Source: Symsagittifera roscoffensis (lineage: Eukaryota > Xenacoelomorpha > Acoela > Convolutidae). Taken from it: a stretch of DNA of 64,000 bases. The position numbers and the translations under genes are program-made. How positions within the stretch are numbered: the stretch's first letter is position 1; the number at the start of each line of letters is the position of its first letter. The stretch covers positions 44,098,688 through 44,162,687 of the forward strand of contig NC_087069.1 in assembly GCF_963678635.1 (NCBI RefSeq). Reading direction: 5' to 3'. Of the stretch, positions 10,774-46,650 are shown piece by piece. The notes beneath the pieces were generated by a model. It did not search any database and was not told the origin of the DNA. It worked only from the letters and a program-made list of their open reading frames with translations.

Positions 10774-11577
10774 TGGAATAGAACTTCTGTAGCTGGAGTA
10801 TACAAATCAGCGTTCAAAAACCTAGTAATACAAGTCTACTATTAAAATGAGATTGATGCAAAACTGCAATCAAGATAAACTGGAGAGATACCAGTCTGGA
10901 TTAAACATCAAAATTGACATTTTTTAAAATAAAATACGGATCGTATCAGGGGCGGATCTAGGATTTTCTCGAGAGGGGGGGGGGGCGGATTTTCAAAAAA
11001 TTTTCCAAAATTTTGACGACTTTTTTTTTTTTAGGTCGACCAAATTGATTTTTATTTTTCGCGCTCTCCCAAAGCACTGTTTTGCCCCTATTTTGGTTGG
11101 CTACATTTTCTGCGCCGCAGGCAAGTTTTTGAAAAAAGAGTCAAAAAAGCCGTTTTTGGGCACTTTTTGAAAAATTTTGACAAAAAAAATGCGTTTTTTT
11201 GGCGCGCGCTCCCCCTAAAAAATAGCATATATTGGCGCCGAAGGCGCCTTTAGAAAAATTTTAGGGTCGGTCGGCCTAAAATGGATTTCTGAAAAAGTAT
11301 CAACGGGGGGACCCTTTGGGTCGGCAGGGGGTCAAATCCCAGAGGGGGGGCGGACGCCCCCCCCCCCTAAATCCGCCCCTGGATCGTATCACTCCAATTT
11401 ATCTTGAATGCAGTTTTGTATCAACCTCATTTAACTGAAACCTAGACTTGTATCACTCCAATTTATCTTAAACGCTGATCTGTATCATTACAGTCTATCC
11501 TACAGGTTAATCTTTAACAATCCAAATTATCTTCAACGCTGATTTGCATACTCCTGCTACAGAAGTTCTATTCTCCA
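10774..11577. repeat. Large imperfect palindrome interrupted by a hAT MITE
   Basis: The left arm (about 10774-10938), with GGAATAGAACTTCTGTAGC and GTATACAAATCAGCGTTC, is the inverted complement of the right arm (about 11390-11577), with GCTACAGAAGTTCTATTCTC and AACGCTGATTTGCATACTCC. Internal AAGATAAATTGGAG-type motifs repeat within the right arm. The arms are diverged and the right one is longer. The hAT MITE sits exactly between them. Confidence 0.7.
10947..11381. mobile_element. hAT-type MITE with 8-bp target duplication
   Basis: The termini are CAGGGGCGGATCTAG on the left and TAAATCCGCCCCTG on the right, inverted complements at the outer bases. They are flanked by a perfect 8-bp direct repeat GATCGTAT at 10939-10946 and 11382-11389. 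Terminal CAGGGGCGGAT with an 8-bp duplication is typical of hAT-mobilised MITEs. The 435-bp interior has G-runs next to both ends and no transposase. Confidence 0.9.
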
Positions 11578-12824
11578 ATGAGAAAAACTCCAATTTTCCG
11601 GATATGAGAAAAACGCCAGACAATCTCAGCTTTTGTTGAGTTTTTATCTTCCATCTCTACTGTGAACTTAAATTTAAAATTTAGTTCGAGATCACAACCA
11701 GATTGAGCTGCGAAGTTAATGATATATATTTGAGAATTCATTAAAACAATAAAAATTCGTTAAGTCCATTGTTTGTTTTCCGTTTTTTTCTTAGCTACAA
11801 TTCATTGGTTTAGTATCGCTGTTGCTGCAATTTTCAACCCAATTGACCCACAACTAATTAAGTATTAAAGATGTTGATGCTTGAAGTAATTCTTATGAGT
11901 CATTTGTTGCTGGATTCCGAAAACAGCTCCAATTATGAGTATGCGACAACCCATTCCCCTTCTCGCATGTATGAATATTTGTACAATCGATTAATCGGGT
12001 TCCCCAAAATGTTCTGGATTGCTTAAATTTGCCTTTTGACACAGCAAATTAGGTAAACCCATCGGCTGCTCAAGCTTTCAGCTATAAGCCATCATTAGCC
12101 AAACATCTTATAACTGATTTTCAAATGAGCTCAAAAAGAGTTCAAAAGTCAAACTGCGAAAAATAATTGATCGTGAAAACTTTTTCCTGAAAAAGTAAAA
12201 CACAAAACCTAAACAAACGTCTTCACTTTTTTCATTGCGCTTAGTAATTTTACTCTAAGATGATTCACATACAATGCTTAGTTTGGCGGGTTTATCCACA
12301 TTCCTAACTTACACTCATTTAAATTTAAAGAAAATGTTAATTCATTGAACTTGCAATTGCTGAAACTATTTCAAGAGAAAACGTGAGTTAATTTTTCGCA
12401 TCAGATCCACAACTCCAGTCGAAAGAGCTGCTGTTTATTTTCTTTTTCAAGAAAAAATAGACAAAAAACGCCGTTGAGGATAATGCTTCAATAACCTGGT
12501 TTGCCAAGCATGCCTTATGAACCAAAAAATAACTCAACTCTCAGAAACGGCCCATCACTGTATGGTTTTGCACTCTCTCGTTCCCTTTTTTGATCTTCAT
12601 TTCTGATTGTAAAATAAACATCTGCGAAACAAGATTTCAAACATTTTCTCTGCCTAAGAAATAATGATGAGTATTACAACGTTTGTGCCTGATCGCTTAA
12701 GTGTACAAACTTACCCAAAATGCAAACTTTCAATTCAACTATGAAAATAGGAAGAAAACGAATTATCAGCTTAAGAAAATGGATCATGAAAAGGACAGCA
12801 ATTTTGCGGAAAAAGTACACAGAT
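11578..12824. other. CDC5L 3' flank, no other gene seen
   Basis: AT-rich sequence downstream of CDC5L on the - strand and presumably its 3' UTR and terminator region. TTTATT at 12434-12439 reads AATAAA on the - strand, about 390 nt past the stop, and is a possible poly(A) signal. No other coding exon is visible. Confidence 0.4.
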
Positions 12825-37676
<24,852 letters not shown>

Positions 37677-37690
37677 TTCTCTGAAAATAA
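37677..37690 (-). promoter_or_regulatory. Splice acceptor four bases before the CDC5L ATG
   Basis: On the - strand TTATTTTCAG is followed by AGAA and the start codon. It is as good as the coding acceptors of this gene. It implies either a 5'-UTR intron running upstream through the giant retrotransposon or spliced-leader trans-splicing. Confidence 0.55.
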
Positions 37691-37815
37691 TTGGTTATTC
37701 GAAGACCTGATTCCAGAAGGTCAAACGTATGAGTAACCGAGGTTACAGTCAGGATTCCCCTCATCGCATATTTCAGTCAAAATCCTAGGAATTTTTTAGC
37801 GAAGAGTAAAGTATT

Positions 37816-39001
37816 GTGCCAGTCGGTCATATTTGGAAGTTTGACCTTGAGAGAAGCAAAAAACACTTAATTTTGGGGTGAAATTTAATTTTTCAAAAAT
37901 TCGAATGGAGCCTCTCATGCACGATTTTCTCGCGATAACTGAAAGTAAAAAAAAAGAGAAGTCAGAACAATCGAGTGACAATCGCGGGAAAGTTGCAAGA
38001 TAAATCAGTAGGTAATTGCTATTCGCAATTTCCGTCACAGTAATAATCTAGAGTAGAGCTGTCCCATTCGAAACAGAAAGAAGCGTATTCCCACGAACTG
38101 GATTATTGTGACTTGACTGGAGTATTATTCTGAACTGGACTAGAGTGAACCTTCGGTGGAAAGGTGGACAGCTTGAGTGTCCCAATGGTTCACGAGAAAC
38201 TATAGTCTAGAGTACAAACTTGTTCTTGTTGTTAAAGCTGACAAACATTAAACTCATTTTAGTTACATTATTTAATTCTCGAGTTAATTACCGACTGAAG
38301 TACTTCCCTTTCTTGAGCGTGCTACAATGTGAGTACTAATTTAAATTTCTAGAGTGTGTTTTATAATTGTTATGTTGAGGTAAGGCGAGTTTTAGGTTGA
38401 TCCATCTGAAATGGATCAAAGTTCCACTGTCTAATAAAAAGTAACGTAACGGATTGTTCCAACCCGGTTTTTAACGGCGTTCATGTATTTTGGGTATCTA
38501 GAGACCTAAGTATGAGGACGTTCTTAATTCTAGAGTGGGGGATATTTTAGTAGTAGCCTTTAAGCTGTAACGGGTCGTAGTCTCATGTCACAAACGAACC
38601 GAATTGGCTCCGACTGATTTGAGGTAGAAAAACACAAGAGATAGTGTCCCTGACTCTTGAGCCAATAGTTATAGGGCCTATTTTTCTTAAGCCTCATGTG
38701 TGACTATAGTAGACGAATGTTACATAGTGTTTTTATGGCGCTCCTGGGTGTTTACGACATCAAGACTACGGAGTCGAACCCACTTGAGACAGCTTCGGGC
38801 TGAATGCCCATTCTAGAGTACCGGCGGTGCGGTTCGACAGGAACGTGCAAACCTTCCGGTTGTACCGTGATAGCTTTTTAAGAAAACTCGAGAAAACTTC
38901 CTGGTACGCTCTCCGAACGAGGCTTAGCTAACCGAGTAAAGGGGGCAACTAGGGGGACAAAAACACGAGCAAAAAGACAAAAAGCAAAACAAAAACCAAA
39001 A
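37816..39001 (+). repeat. 5' LTR of the giant element
   Basis: Starts GTGCCAGTCGGTCATATTTG and ends near AAAACCAAAA. It matches 59726-60908 almost base for base. No orthodox primer-binding site starting TGG follows directly; the nearest TGG-initial candidate is at about 39067, so the true LTR end may lie further right than the 3' copy shows. Confidence 0.88.
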
Positions 39002-39215
39002 AAGAATAGAAAAAGGAACAAAAACCATAAAACGAAAAAAGACAGTGACTTTGACACCAGATTAGTTGGATCAAACCTTTATATTAATTAAATAGTATGC
39101 CCATACTGTTTTACAAGTTCGATCGTTTCGATCAACCTAGTAATTTAACCCAGTAACCTTAATAAAGAGCCCGAGTGTGGGGCGTTGTCAAGGGTTTTCA
39201 GATAGCTTGGAACTT

Positions 39216-39425
39216 AGCTGAACCAATAAGAGACTTGACTGGAAGAGGTGACCAGCCGAGTGGGAAAGTGGTTCAGGAGCACTTGAGCTGAACCAATAGG
39301 AGACTTGACTGGAAGAGGTGACCAGCCGAGTGGGAAAGTGGTTCAGGAGCACTTGAGCTGAACCAATAGGAGACTGGACTGGAAGAGGTGACCAGTCGAG
39401 TGGGAAAGTAGCCAAGAAGGATTTG
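39216..39425 (+). repeat. Three 70-bp tandem repeats in the leader
   Basis: AGCTGAACCAATAGGAGACT begins each unit at 39216, 39286 and 39356, exactly 70 bp apart. Units 1 and 2 are nearly identical; unit 3 drifts at its end. Confidence 0.95.
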
Positions 39426-40260
39426 GCAGTTCTCGAGTTTTCAAGTTGGGCAGAATGGGTATCGTTAAAATTCACATTACATTATAGGAAGTAAGTGTAA
39501 AATTGGATAAGCGATATCCCCCGGTTTTGAGAAACGTTTTTACTTGAGCAGGCCTGGAGACAGATCTACGGTTTTCTCTTGAGAGGTTTAGCACTCGGCG
39601 CTTAAGGTAATTTTAGGCTAAAGAAGGGGGGCTAAAAAGGGGGGAGGTTAGAAGGGGGGCTGGTTAAGTTAGAGGTTGGCGGTTGTAAATTGTAAAAAGG
39701 GGGAAATTAGAGTAACTAATTAGTCGACATCGTTGATTTAGTTACATTAGTCATTTACACGCGTTGGTCATAGGAAGCGGATATCCAAAATTAAGGTAGG
39801 TACCCTGGTCGGATCGGTAGGGGGGAACGGACATAGACAGTTTTTGTGATACCCCATAAGATCGCTAGCAGGGGGGAAGGAAACTCGTGGCAATTAGGTA
39901 CCAGACATTTTTTCGATAGAAGGTAGACATTTGTCACCTTTGAATTTTAGGTGCGCTCATCTTTCCGTTTTTATTACTTTTTCTAGCTTGGATTTTTGTT
40001 GCATTTTGGTGAGGATTTGTGTTTAGTTTTTATACGAACAGGTGATCACAAGATACCTGCGCACAGGTTTTGGTCTCAAGTTGCTTGGAACATTGAAAGA
40101 GAGGTAATTAAAAAGAAATAAGAAAAAGGGGGGTCAGCATTTGGCTTTTAAGAGAGGGTTTTTGGGAAAATTTTACTAGAGCTTGAGTGGTGGTACAAGG
40201 TACAGTGAATCAAGAAGTCCCCATAACGAAGAAGAAAGAGGTCCCACCGCTCAGACACTT

Positions 40261-41060
40261 GTCAACAGTCTTGGGACAGTGCCAAAGAAGTCCTGGGACA
40301 GTGTTGGACCAGAACAGTCTTGATACAGTCTTGGGACAGTGGTCTTGGGACAGTGGTCTTGGGACAGTGGTCTTGGGACAGTGGTCTTGGGACAGTGGTC
40401 TTGGGACAGTGGTCTTGGGACAGTGGTCTTGGGACAAGGGTCTTGGGACAGGGTCTTGGAACAGTGGTCTTGGGACAGTGGTCTTGGGACAAGGGTCTTG
40501 GGACAGGGTCTTGGGACAGTGGTCTTGGGACAGTGGTCTTGGGACAAGGGTCTTGGGACAGGGTCTTGGGACAAGGGTCTTGGGACAGTGGTCTTGGGAC
40601 AGTGGTCTTGGGACAAGGGTCTTGGGACAGGGTCTTGGGACAAGGGTCTTGGGACAGTGGTCTTGGGACAGTAGTCTTGGGACACTAGCCTTGGGATAGT
40701 ATTCTTGGGACAGTAGTCTTGGGACAGTAGTCTTGGGACACTAGCCTTGGGACAGTAGTCTTGGGACACTAGCCTTGGGACACTAGCCTTGGGACAGTAG
40801 TCTTGGGACACTAGCCTTGGGACAGTAGTCTTGGGACACTGGTCTTGGGACACTAGCCTTGGGACAGTAGTCTTGGGACACTGGTCTTGGGACACTAGCC
40901 TTGGGACAGTAGCCTTGGGATAGTACTCTCAAGACAAGGGTCTTGGGACACTGACGAAGTACTGGGACAATACCGAACAGTCTTGGGACAGTAGAAAGAA
41001 GCCTGGGACGGTACAAAGAAGAGTAGGGACGGTAACTGGAAGTCTTAGGACAGTATAAAA
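40261..41060 (+). repeat. 14-bp minisatellite in the leader
   Basis: About fifty copies of a unit close to GTCTTGGGACAGTG, with variants GACAAGG, GACACTA and CCTTGGGACA arranged in sub-blocks. It is open in several frames on both strands, producing spurious frames up to 214 codons. It lies between the 5' LTR and the gag start. Confidence 0.97.
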
Positions 41061-41430
41061 ATTGAAGTAAAATTACAACAAGTTGTTTTAAGACAGAATT
41101 AAGACAGAACAAGACTAATTGGAACCCGGTACGGTTGGGACCACAAATAAAGAAAGTTACTCGAAGATTTTAGAGAACTGGAACAAGGTTTTTATCACGT
41201 TGTATATTTTCTTTTAAGAATTTGTTTCCACAAAATTTTTTATTCTTAGAATATAATTGTGTATATAATAATATTGTAAATAAGGGCAATTGTAAATAGA
41301 AATAATGAGACGGAGTAGGGTACCGGTGCTTGAAAAAAGGTCAAGTGGATCAAACACGAAATAAAACTCGTCGCTGCGTGGAACGACATCAAGGGGCCCA
41401 GGCAAAACAAAAAATAACTTTTCAGTTAGC

Positions 41431-42561
41431 ATGGTCAGCACGAGGAGTGGCACCGAGAGCAAGACGCGAGAAGATGCGAGGGAAAAACAGGTGGAGCCTA
41501 CAATCGAAATCGACCTATAGACACCAGACCAGAGCGTAGATGAACTGGAGAAAAAGACGACGGAGTCTTATCCAATGCCCAATGCAGAAGAACCAAACCC
41601 GAAACCCATAGAGTTCTCACCAATAGACAATGTGGAAGATGCAATAGGCAACACCGAAGAAACGGTGAAAGAAGACTCTCAAGTAAAAAAGACATCTTTT
41701 ACAGAAAGGTTGGCGATGATGGTCGGAATAAAAACTAAAGAAAACATCACTGAAGAACCAAAAGCTGAAAGAGCACGAACATTTGGGACAGTGAGCACGA
41801 AGACGACAGAAGCCAATCCAAGAGAGGAACAAAATAAAGCAGAAGCTACGGCCGAAGACAGACCGACGGCTGACCATGAAGAGGCTACTATTGAGCTAGG
41901 TGACTTGATGGCGAAACTGAATCAGATCGACAAAAAACTGAAGCACAGCGAAGAGGACAGAGAAGTGATAAGAAAAGAATTAAGATACAACAAACACGAT
42001 TATCTGGACAGTTATTTTAACCTGGCTAAGGCAACAGATGAGAGACTCAAGGAGATGTCAGATAAGGTAGAAGCCACCAATTAAGAACGAGATAAGAACA
42101 TCAAAAAAGATATGCAACAGTTGAAAAACCGATATGATGATGTCAACAGCCAATTAGGTAGCCTGGAAAAGAGAATGGACACAATGAGCAAAAATCAGGC
42201 CGAAAGTTCATGTGCAATACAGACGAAATTGGATGCAATCTTGAGAAATTCTACCTCACAAGAAAGACCGGCAGCGGATCGCACGCAAGGCACCAGAGTT
42301 GACTTTGTGGAACCACAAAGGGGCAAACGACAATCGACACCGTTGCCCTTAACCCGGGATACGGTGAGCATAGCACCAACAGCTGCTAAAACAATCATGA
42401 AGAATGGAACGTCGGGTACAACGACTGGCCCGGGGGACTCAACAGCTAACAGCAACGCAGGTCCGGATGCTATGACATGGGCAAGCACTTGGGAGATGAT
42501 GAACAGGACTCTAGATGCCTTCGCCACGAGGAACACTGACTCGAGCGATAGGAGGGACTGA
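41431..42561 (+). pseudogene. Gag N-terminal region, three in-frame stops
   Basis: The ATG at 41431 opens MVSTRSGT, a common style of Gypsy Gag start. The same frame runs without shift into the pol frame but meets TAG at 41518-41520, TAA at 42082-42084 and TGA at 42559-42561. The segments are Glu/Lys/Thr-rich with predicted coiled coil (SDKVEATN, then LKNRYDDVNSQLGSLEKRM). Composition and frame continuity say one original protein. The copy as given cannot make full-length Gag without readthrough at each stop. Confidence 0.75.
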
Positions 42562-45500
42562 AAATCAAGAAAAACTTTCAAGAAGCCAAAGGAATTCAAA
42601 GACGACTCCGATGGATGCATCGACACTTGGGTGGAAGTGATGAGATTACACCTAGAGCAAGATAACTTAAATGATGAAAGACAAGCATGCACAGCCATAC
42701 TCAGCAACTTAGAAGGCACGGCATTAAAATGCGTGGTCGCAAAGAAAGAAGAAGAACGCGACACCGCGGACAAGATCTTCGAGATATTGCTGAATCGATT
42801 CGGGTCAGGCATGAAGGGTCACCAAGCGATGATGCGATTTGAAAAGAGAAGGCAGAGGGACGACGAGTCAATAGATCGGTTCCTAGATGATTTCGAGAGC
42901 TTGAGAAGAAGGAGTGACCCAGAGGAGTCGACAAACAGAAGAAACTTTAGCATTGCCTCGAAGTTCATTGATGGGGTAAAAAGTGACGACCTAAGGACAA
43001 TGTTAGCAACATACTACACATTGTCGAAAGACAGCGCACCAACCCCAGAAGAAATGAGACAGAAATCAAGGAAATACATGCTGATGAAGCCCAAGAAATA
43101 CTCAAATTCAGAAAACAGGAACACACAGGGGGGAGGCCAACCCCAGAGGTCATCATGGTACAAACCTAGAGATGATATGGACAAGCGCAGATCATGCGCG
43201 AGCTGCGGGTCAGCGGACCACCACGTGGCTGACTGCACAACATACAAACAAGGCATGAAGAGCCTAGGATACGCACCGGATGAGGAGGACATGAGCCAGA
43301 TGGAGGAACACGAGTACTATAGTGGCTTAATCATCAAGATAGGCGCAAGATGCTTCTTCTGTAACCAGGAGGGGCACTTCAGAATGGATTGTCCCTTGTT
43401 CTGGGAAGCGGTCAAGGACCAGAGTCACCCCAAACATAAGTTGGCATTAGCGGCAGTGCAGAATCAGCGGAATAAACAAAACGAGATTGAATCTAGGAAC
43501 TTAGGAGCACCAAGCACGGAATTGCCGACGAAAACAGTGAACGCTGTAACACATGTTAATGGTGCGATAGAGTCCGCGGCCAGGAACTCTCTAGAGATAA
43601 ACTATGAGAAAGCGGCAACGGAAGCAATTGCCAAAGTGAAACAGGATCTGGCTGCGAAAGAAATAGAGCAACGACTGAAGCTGGAGATCGAAAGACAGAA
43701 TTTCAATGAGGCATTAACCGGATCAAACCCAACACCAGAGGCTGTACCAGGCTCAACAATGACCGGGAATTGTAACACTGTAAAAATGGTGACGGGAAAG
43801 CCATTCGGCATATCGAAAATCGGGGCTAGAATAAGGTCGATAATCACAGTGGGCGGCCACGAGGTAACCAGAAACTTGAGCGAACCGAGCGACCAGACAA
43901 TAATGCACATTGACGTGTACGCAGATTACTTGAGTTGTATAAGCCCACAAACGACTTCTAGAGCGCTGAGAGCACTACTCACGAGAGGGGGCAGCAAGTC
44001 GGTCCGTGTTGACAACAGGTATACTGAAGCTTATGGTCCACACGAGGTGATGCTAAATATAGATGGAATAAACATCTATACCAAGACAATGATAACATGT
44101 GACGAAGACCTAAGTGGGCAAATCTACGTAGGGAAAGAAGAGTTGAAAGTGAGATCGATTGGACACTGCGCTATGCTTGAAGAAGATGCGATGCACATCG
44201 GGACAGAGGCAGATGTGACAGGGCACGTGCTAGACATAAGTGGCAAAAAGACTCAACTACGTGGGCTACTTGATACGGGAGCAGTCTTGAGCGTCATACC
44301 AATCGAAACTTGGGAGCGGATGGGCTTTGACAAAGGTGATTTGATAGACTCGAGAATACGGCTGTCAGCAGCAAACAAAGGGGCCCTTCGGGTGCTGGGC
44401 AGGACGCCGATAATAGCCCTCAACTTGGGGGAACGTAACCTGTGGATGAGCTTTATCGTGGTAGAAAACCTAGATGAATCTGACCAAATCATTTTGGGCA
44501 GAGACTTCATCAGGAATTTCGACGTAACGATTGATCTAAATAACGCAATGTTCAGGATACGGAACCCGGATAGGAGGTACGCAATCAAACCGGTAAATTT
44601 AATAATGGCAAATGAAAACAAAGCACCGGTATTCTTGAGTAGGAGGGTGAGGCTAAAAGCGAATGAAGCGGCAATCGTAGACTTGAGGATGAAAAATTAC
44701 AATGAACTAAGTGACAGCAAGCAAGTGTGTGTAGTTCCGAACCCTAATAGTCAAAGTGCTGCTGTTTTAGGAAGATCCTTCTCGATAACGAAGAGCGGCC
44801 TCTGCGTCAGTGTCTTGTTGAATACCCTTGATATACCGATCACGATACAGAGAGGGAGGAAACTGGGATATGCTTTACCGGTTAAAACTCGATATGAAAA
44901 GATCGAGAACTCAAAACAATATGAAGTTGTTGATTGTCCCAATCATAGGGACAAAATTTGTATCTTGAGACGATTGCAGAAAATAAAAGATACTTCAGGT
45001 CTTATTAAATCACTTAATTCAGAAACGGATGATGGGCTGTCGAGCTGTTCGAACTTTCCAGAGCGACCCACACTAGATGAAATGCAAAATGAAAAACCGG
45101 TTCTGCCGGAGATTGAATATTTGAAGGGCAAACTGAAAGATGAACAGCTCGAAGCCATCAAGGACGTACTAGAGCGGAACGAGGAAGTTTTTTCGAGGCA
45201 TAAGGCGGATATCGGGTGTTGTAATTTCGTTGAGCATGCAATAGAACTTGAGGAAAACGCGGCACCACACAGGGAGGGGGCGAGGCGCATGACCCCACAC
45301 AAATCGGACGCGTGTAGAAAAGAAATCGAGACGTTACCTGAGTATAACATGATAGAACCATCCAAGTCACCGTGGGCGTGTGGAGTAGTGATGGCCAAAA
45401 AGAAAGGCGACCAGTTGAGGTTTTGTTGTGATTTTCGATACCTGAACTCCGTCACGGCGAAGGATGCCTATCCCATACCTAGGATCGATGAGAGCCTCTC

Positions 45501-46650
45501 GAAGTTAGGTGATGCAAAATTTTTTACGATTCTTGATTTAGGCTCGGCCTTTTGGCAAGTACCACTAAGGAAGCAGGACAGGGACAAAACAGGGTTTGCC
45601 TGCGAGTTGGGTCTGTTTCAATGGAAACGGATGCCGTTTGGACTTTGCAATGCCACAGCCACGTTTCAGCGATTGATGGCACACGCGCTGATAGGCGTAA
45701 CGAAGAAGTATGGCAACCTGGTAATGTGCTACGTGGATGACGTGGTAATAGCGACGCCAAAACTAGAAGACCACATTGAGAGACTTGACGAAGTGTTTGC
45801 ATGCATGAAGAGGTCGGGGCTAAAGTGTAAACCATCAAAGTGCGAGATACTCAAGGACTCAATAAAATACTTGGGCAGGATGGTAGACAAGCACGGCATC
45901 AGACCTGATACGGACGCCGTGGAAGCAGTCCTGACCTGGAAATCACCGAAGACGGAGCACCAGTTGATGAGCTTCCTGGGTTTCGCTAACTATTATAGAG
46001 AGTTCATCAAAGGCTATACAGACAAGGTATACCCGATGCAACAATTAATGAGACACAAGGGCAAGAAGTTCACGTGGAACAACGCAGCAGAAGAGTCATT
46101 CCAGAGAATAAAGAAAGAGCTATGTGAGGCACCAGTACTGGGTATGCCGACCGAGAAAGGGATGTACGTGCTGGACACGGATGCGTCAGTAGTCGCGATT
46201 TCTGGGATTCTACACCAAGAACAAGAATGGAATGGGAAGACAGTCTTGAGACCAATAGCGTACGGGAGCAAAGTCCTGAGTGACACGGAAATGAAGTACG
46301 GAGCACCAAAAGCAGAGATGTTCGCGGTGGTTACCTTTGTCGAGAAATACAGGGCATACCTGGGCAGTGAGCCATTCAAGTTGCGAGTCGACAATCGAGC
46401 ACTGAGCTGGCTGAAAACGTACTCAATGGACCAAAGTTACATTGGGAGGTGGATAGTTCGCCTGGACGGATACAACATGATAATTGAGCATAGAACACGA
46501 GATAAACATCAGAATGCCGACAGAATGAGAGACAAGAGCAAAGAGAAGCAGACAGTCCTGAAATCAAAGATGGTTTCTCATTCATGGACAAGGAAACGCA
46601 CGACAGTCTTCCACTCACGAGATGGCCGGACAAGTCAGGCAAACCGATAG
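42562..46650 (+). CDS. Gag-Pol: capsid, zinc knuckles, protease, RT, RNase H
   Basis: A long frame in phase with the Gag N-terminus. In order: a capsid-like helical region (FEKRRQRDDESIDRFLDDFE, about 42840); two CCHC knuckles (CASCGSADHHVADC about 43195, CFFCNQEGHFRMDC about 43351); an aspartic protease (LLDTGAVLSVIP about 44266); RT with FCCDFRYLNS, LDLGSAFWQVPL, RMPFGLCNATATFQRL and the catalytic YVDD (about 45730); RNase H with DTDAS (about 46174), AEMFAVV and RVDNRALSWL. This is Ty3/Gypsy spelling throughout. All catalytic residues checked by eye are present. The frame ends at 46650 shortly after RNase H, and integrase continues in the -1 frame. Confidence 0.93.
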   Translation, partial: KSRKTFKKPKEFKDDSDGCIDTWVEVMRLHLEQDNLNDERQACTAILSNLEGTALKCVVAKKEEERDTADKIFEILLNRFGSGMKGHQAMMRFEKRRQRDDESIDRFLDDFESLRRRSDPEESTNRRNFSIASKFIDGVKSDDLRTMLATYYTLSKDSAPTPEEMRQKSRKYMLMKPKKYSNSENRNTQGGGQPQRSSWYKPRDDMDKRRSCASCGSADHHVADCTTYKQGMKSLGYAPDEEDMSQMEEHEYYSGLIIKIGARCFFCNQEGHFRMDCPLFWEAVKDQSHPKHKLALAAVQNQRNKQNEIESRNLGAPSTELPTKTVNAVTHVNGAIESAARNSLEINYEKAATEAIAKVKQDLAAKEIEQRLKLEIERQNFNEALTGSNPTPEAVPGSTMTGNCNTVKMVTGKPFGISKIGARIRSIITVGGHEVTRNLSEPSDQTIMHIDVYADYLSCISPQTTSRALRALLTRGGSKSVRVDNRYTEAYGPHEVMLNIDGINIYTKTMITCDEDLSGQIYVGKEELKVRSIGHCAMLEEDAMHIGTEADVTGHVLDISGKKTQLRGLLDTGAVLSVIPIETWERMGFDKGDLIDSRIRLSAANKGALRVLGRTPIIALNLGERNLWMSFIVVENLDESDQIILGRDFIRNFDVTIDLNNAMFRIRNPDRRYAIKPVNLIMANENKAPVFLSRRVRLKANEAAIVDLRMKNYNELSDSKQVCVVPNPNSQSAAVLGRSFSITKSGLCVSVLLNTLDIPITIQRGRKLGYALPVKTRYEKIENSKQYEVVDCPNHRDKICILRRLQKIKDTSGLIKSLNSETDDGLSSCSNFPERPTLDEMQNEKPVLPEIEYLKGKLKDEQLEAIKDVLERNEEVFSRHKADIGCCNFVEHAIELEENAAPHREGARRMTPHKSDACRKEIETLPEYNMIEPSKSPWACGVVMAKKKGDQLRFCCDFRYLNSVTAKDAYPIPRIDESLSKLGDAKFFTILDLGSAFWQVPLRKQDRDKTGFACELGLFQWKRMPFGLCNATATFQRLMAHALIGVTKKYGNLVMCYVDDVVIATPKLEDHIERLDEVFACMKRSGLKCKPSKCEILKDSIKYLGRMVDKHGIRPDTDAVEAVLTWKSPKTEHQLMSFLGFANYYREFIKGYTDKVYPMQQLMRHKGKKFTWNNAAEESFQRIKKELCEAPVLGMPTEKGMYVLDTDASVVAISGILHQEQEWNGKTVLRPIAYGSKVLSDTEMKYGAPKAEMFAVVTFVEKYRAYLGSEPFKLRVDNRALSWLKTYSMDQSYIGRWIVRLDGYNMIIEHRTRDKHQNADRMRDKSKEKQTVLKSKMVSHSWTRKRTTVFHSRDGRTSQANR

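Noticed and set aside
40187-40895. Long frames of 111-214 codons on both strands across the minisatellite
   Set aside because: The 14-bp unit is free of stops in several frames, so open frames arise automatically; the translations are pure repeat.
40261-41060. CRISPR-like array
   Set aside because: Units are contiguous 14-mers without spacers, in an animal genome.
42195-42812. - strand frames of 100-217 codons opposite gag-pol and accessory ORFs
   Set aside because: They mirror the + strand coding frames, have no domains and lack independent start context.
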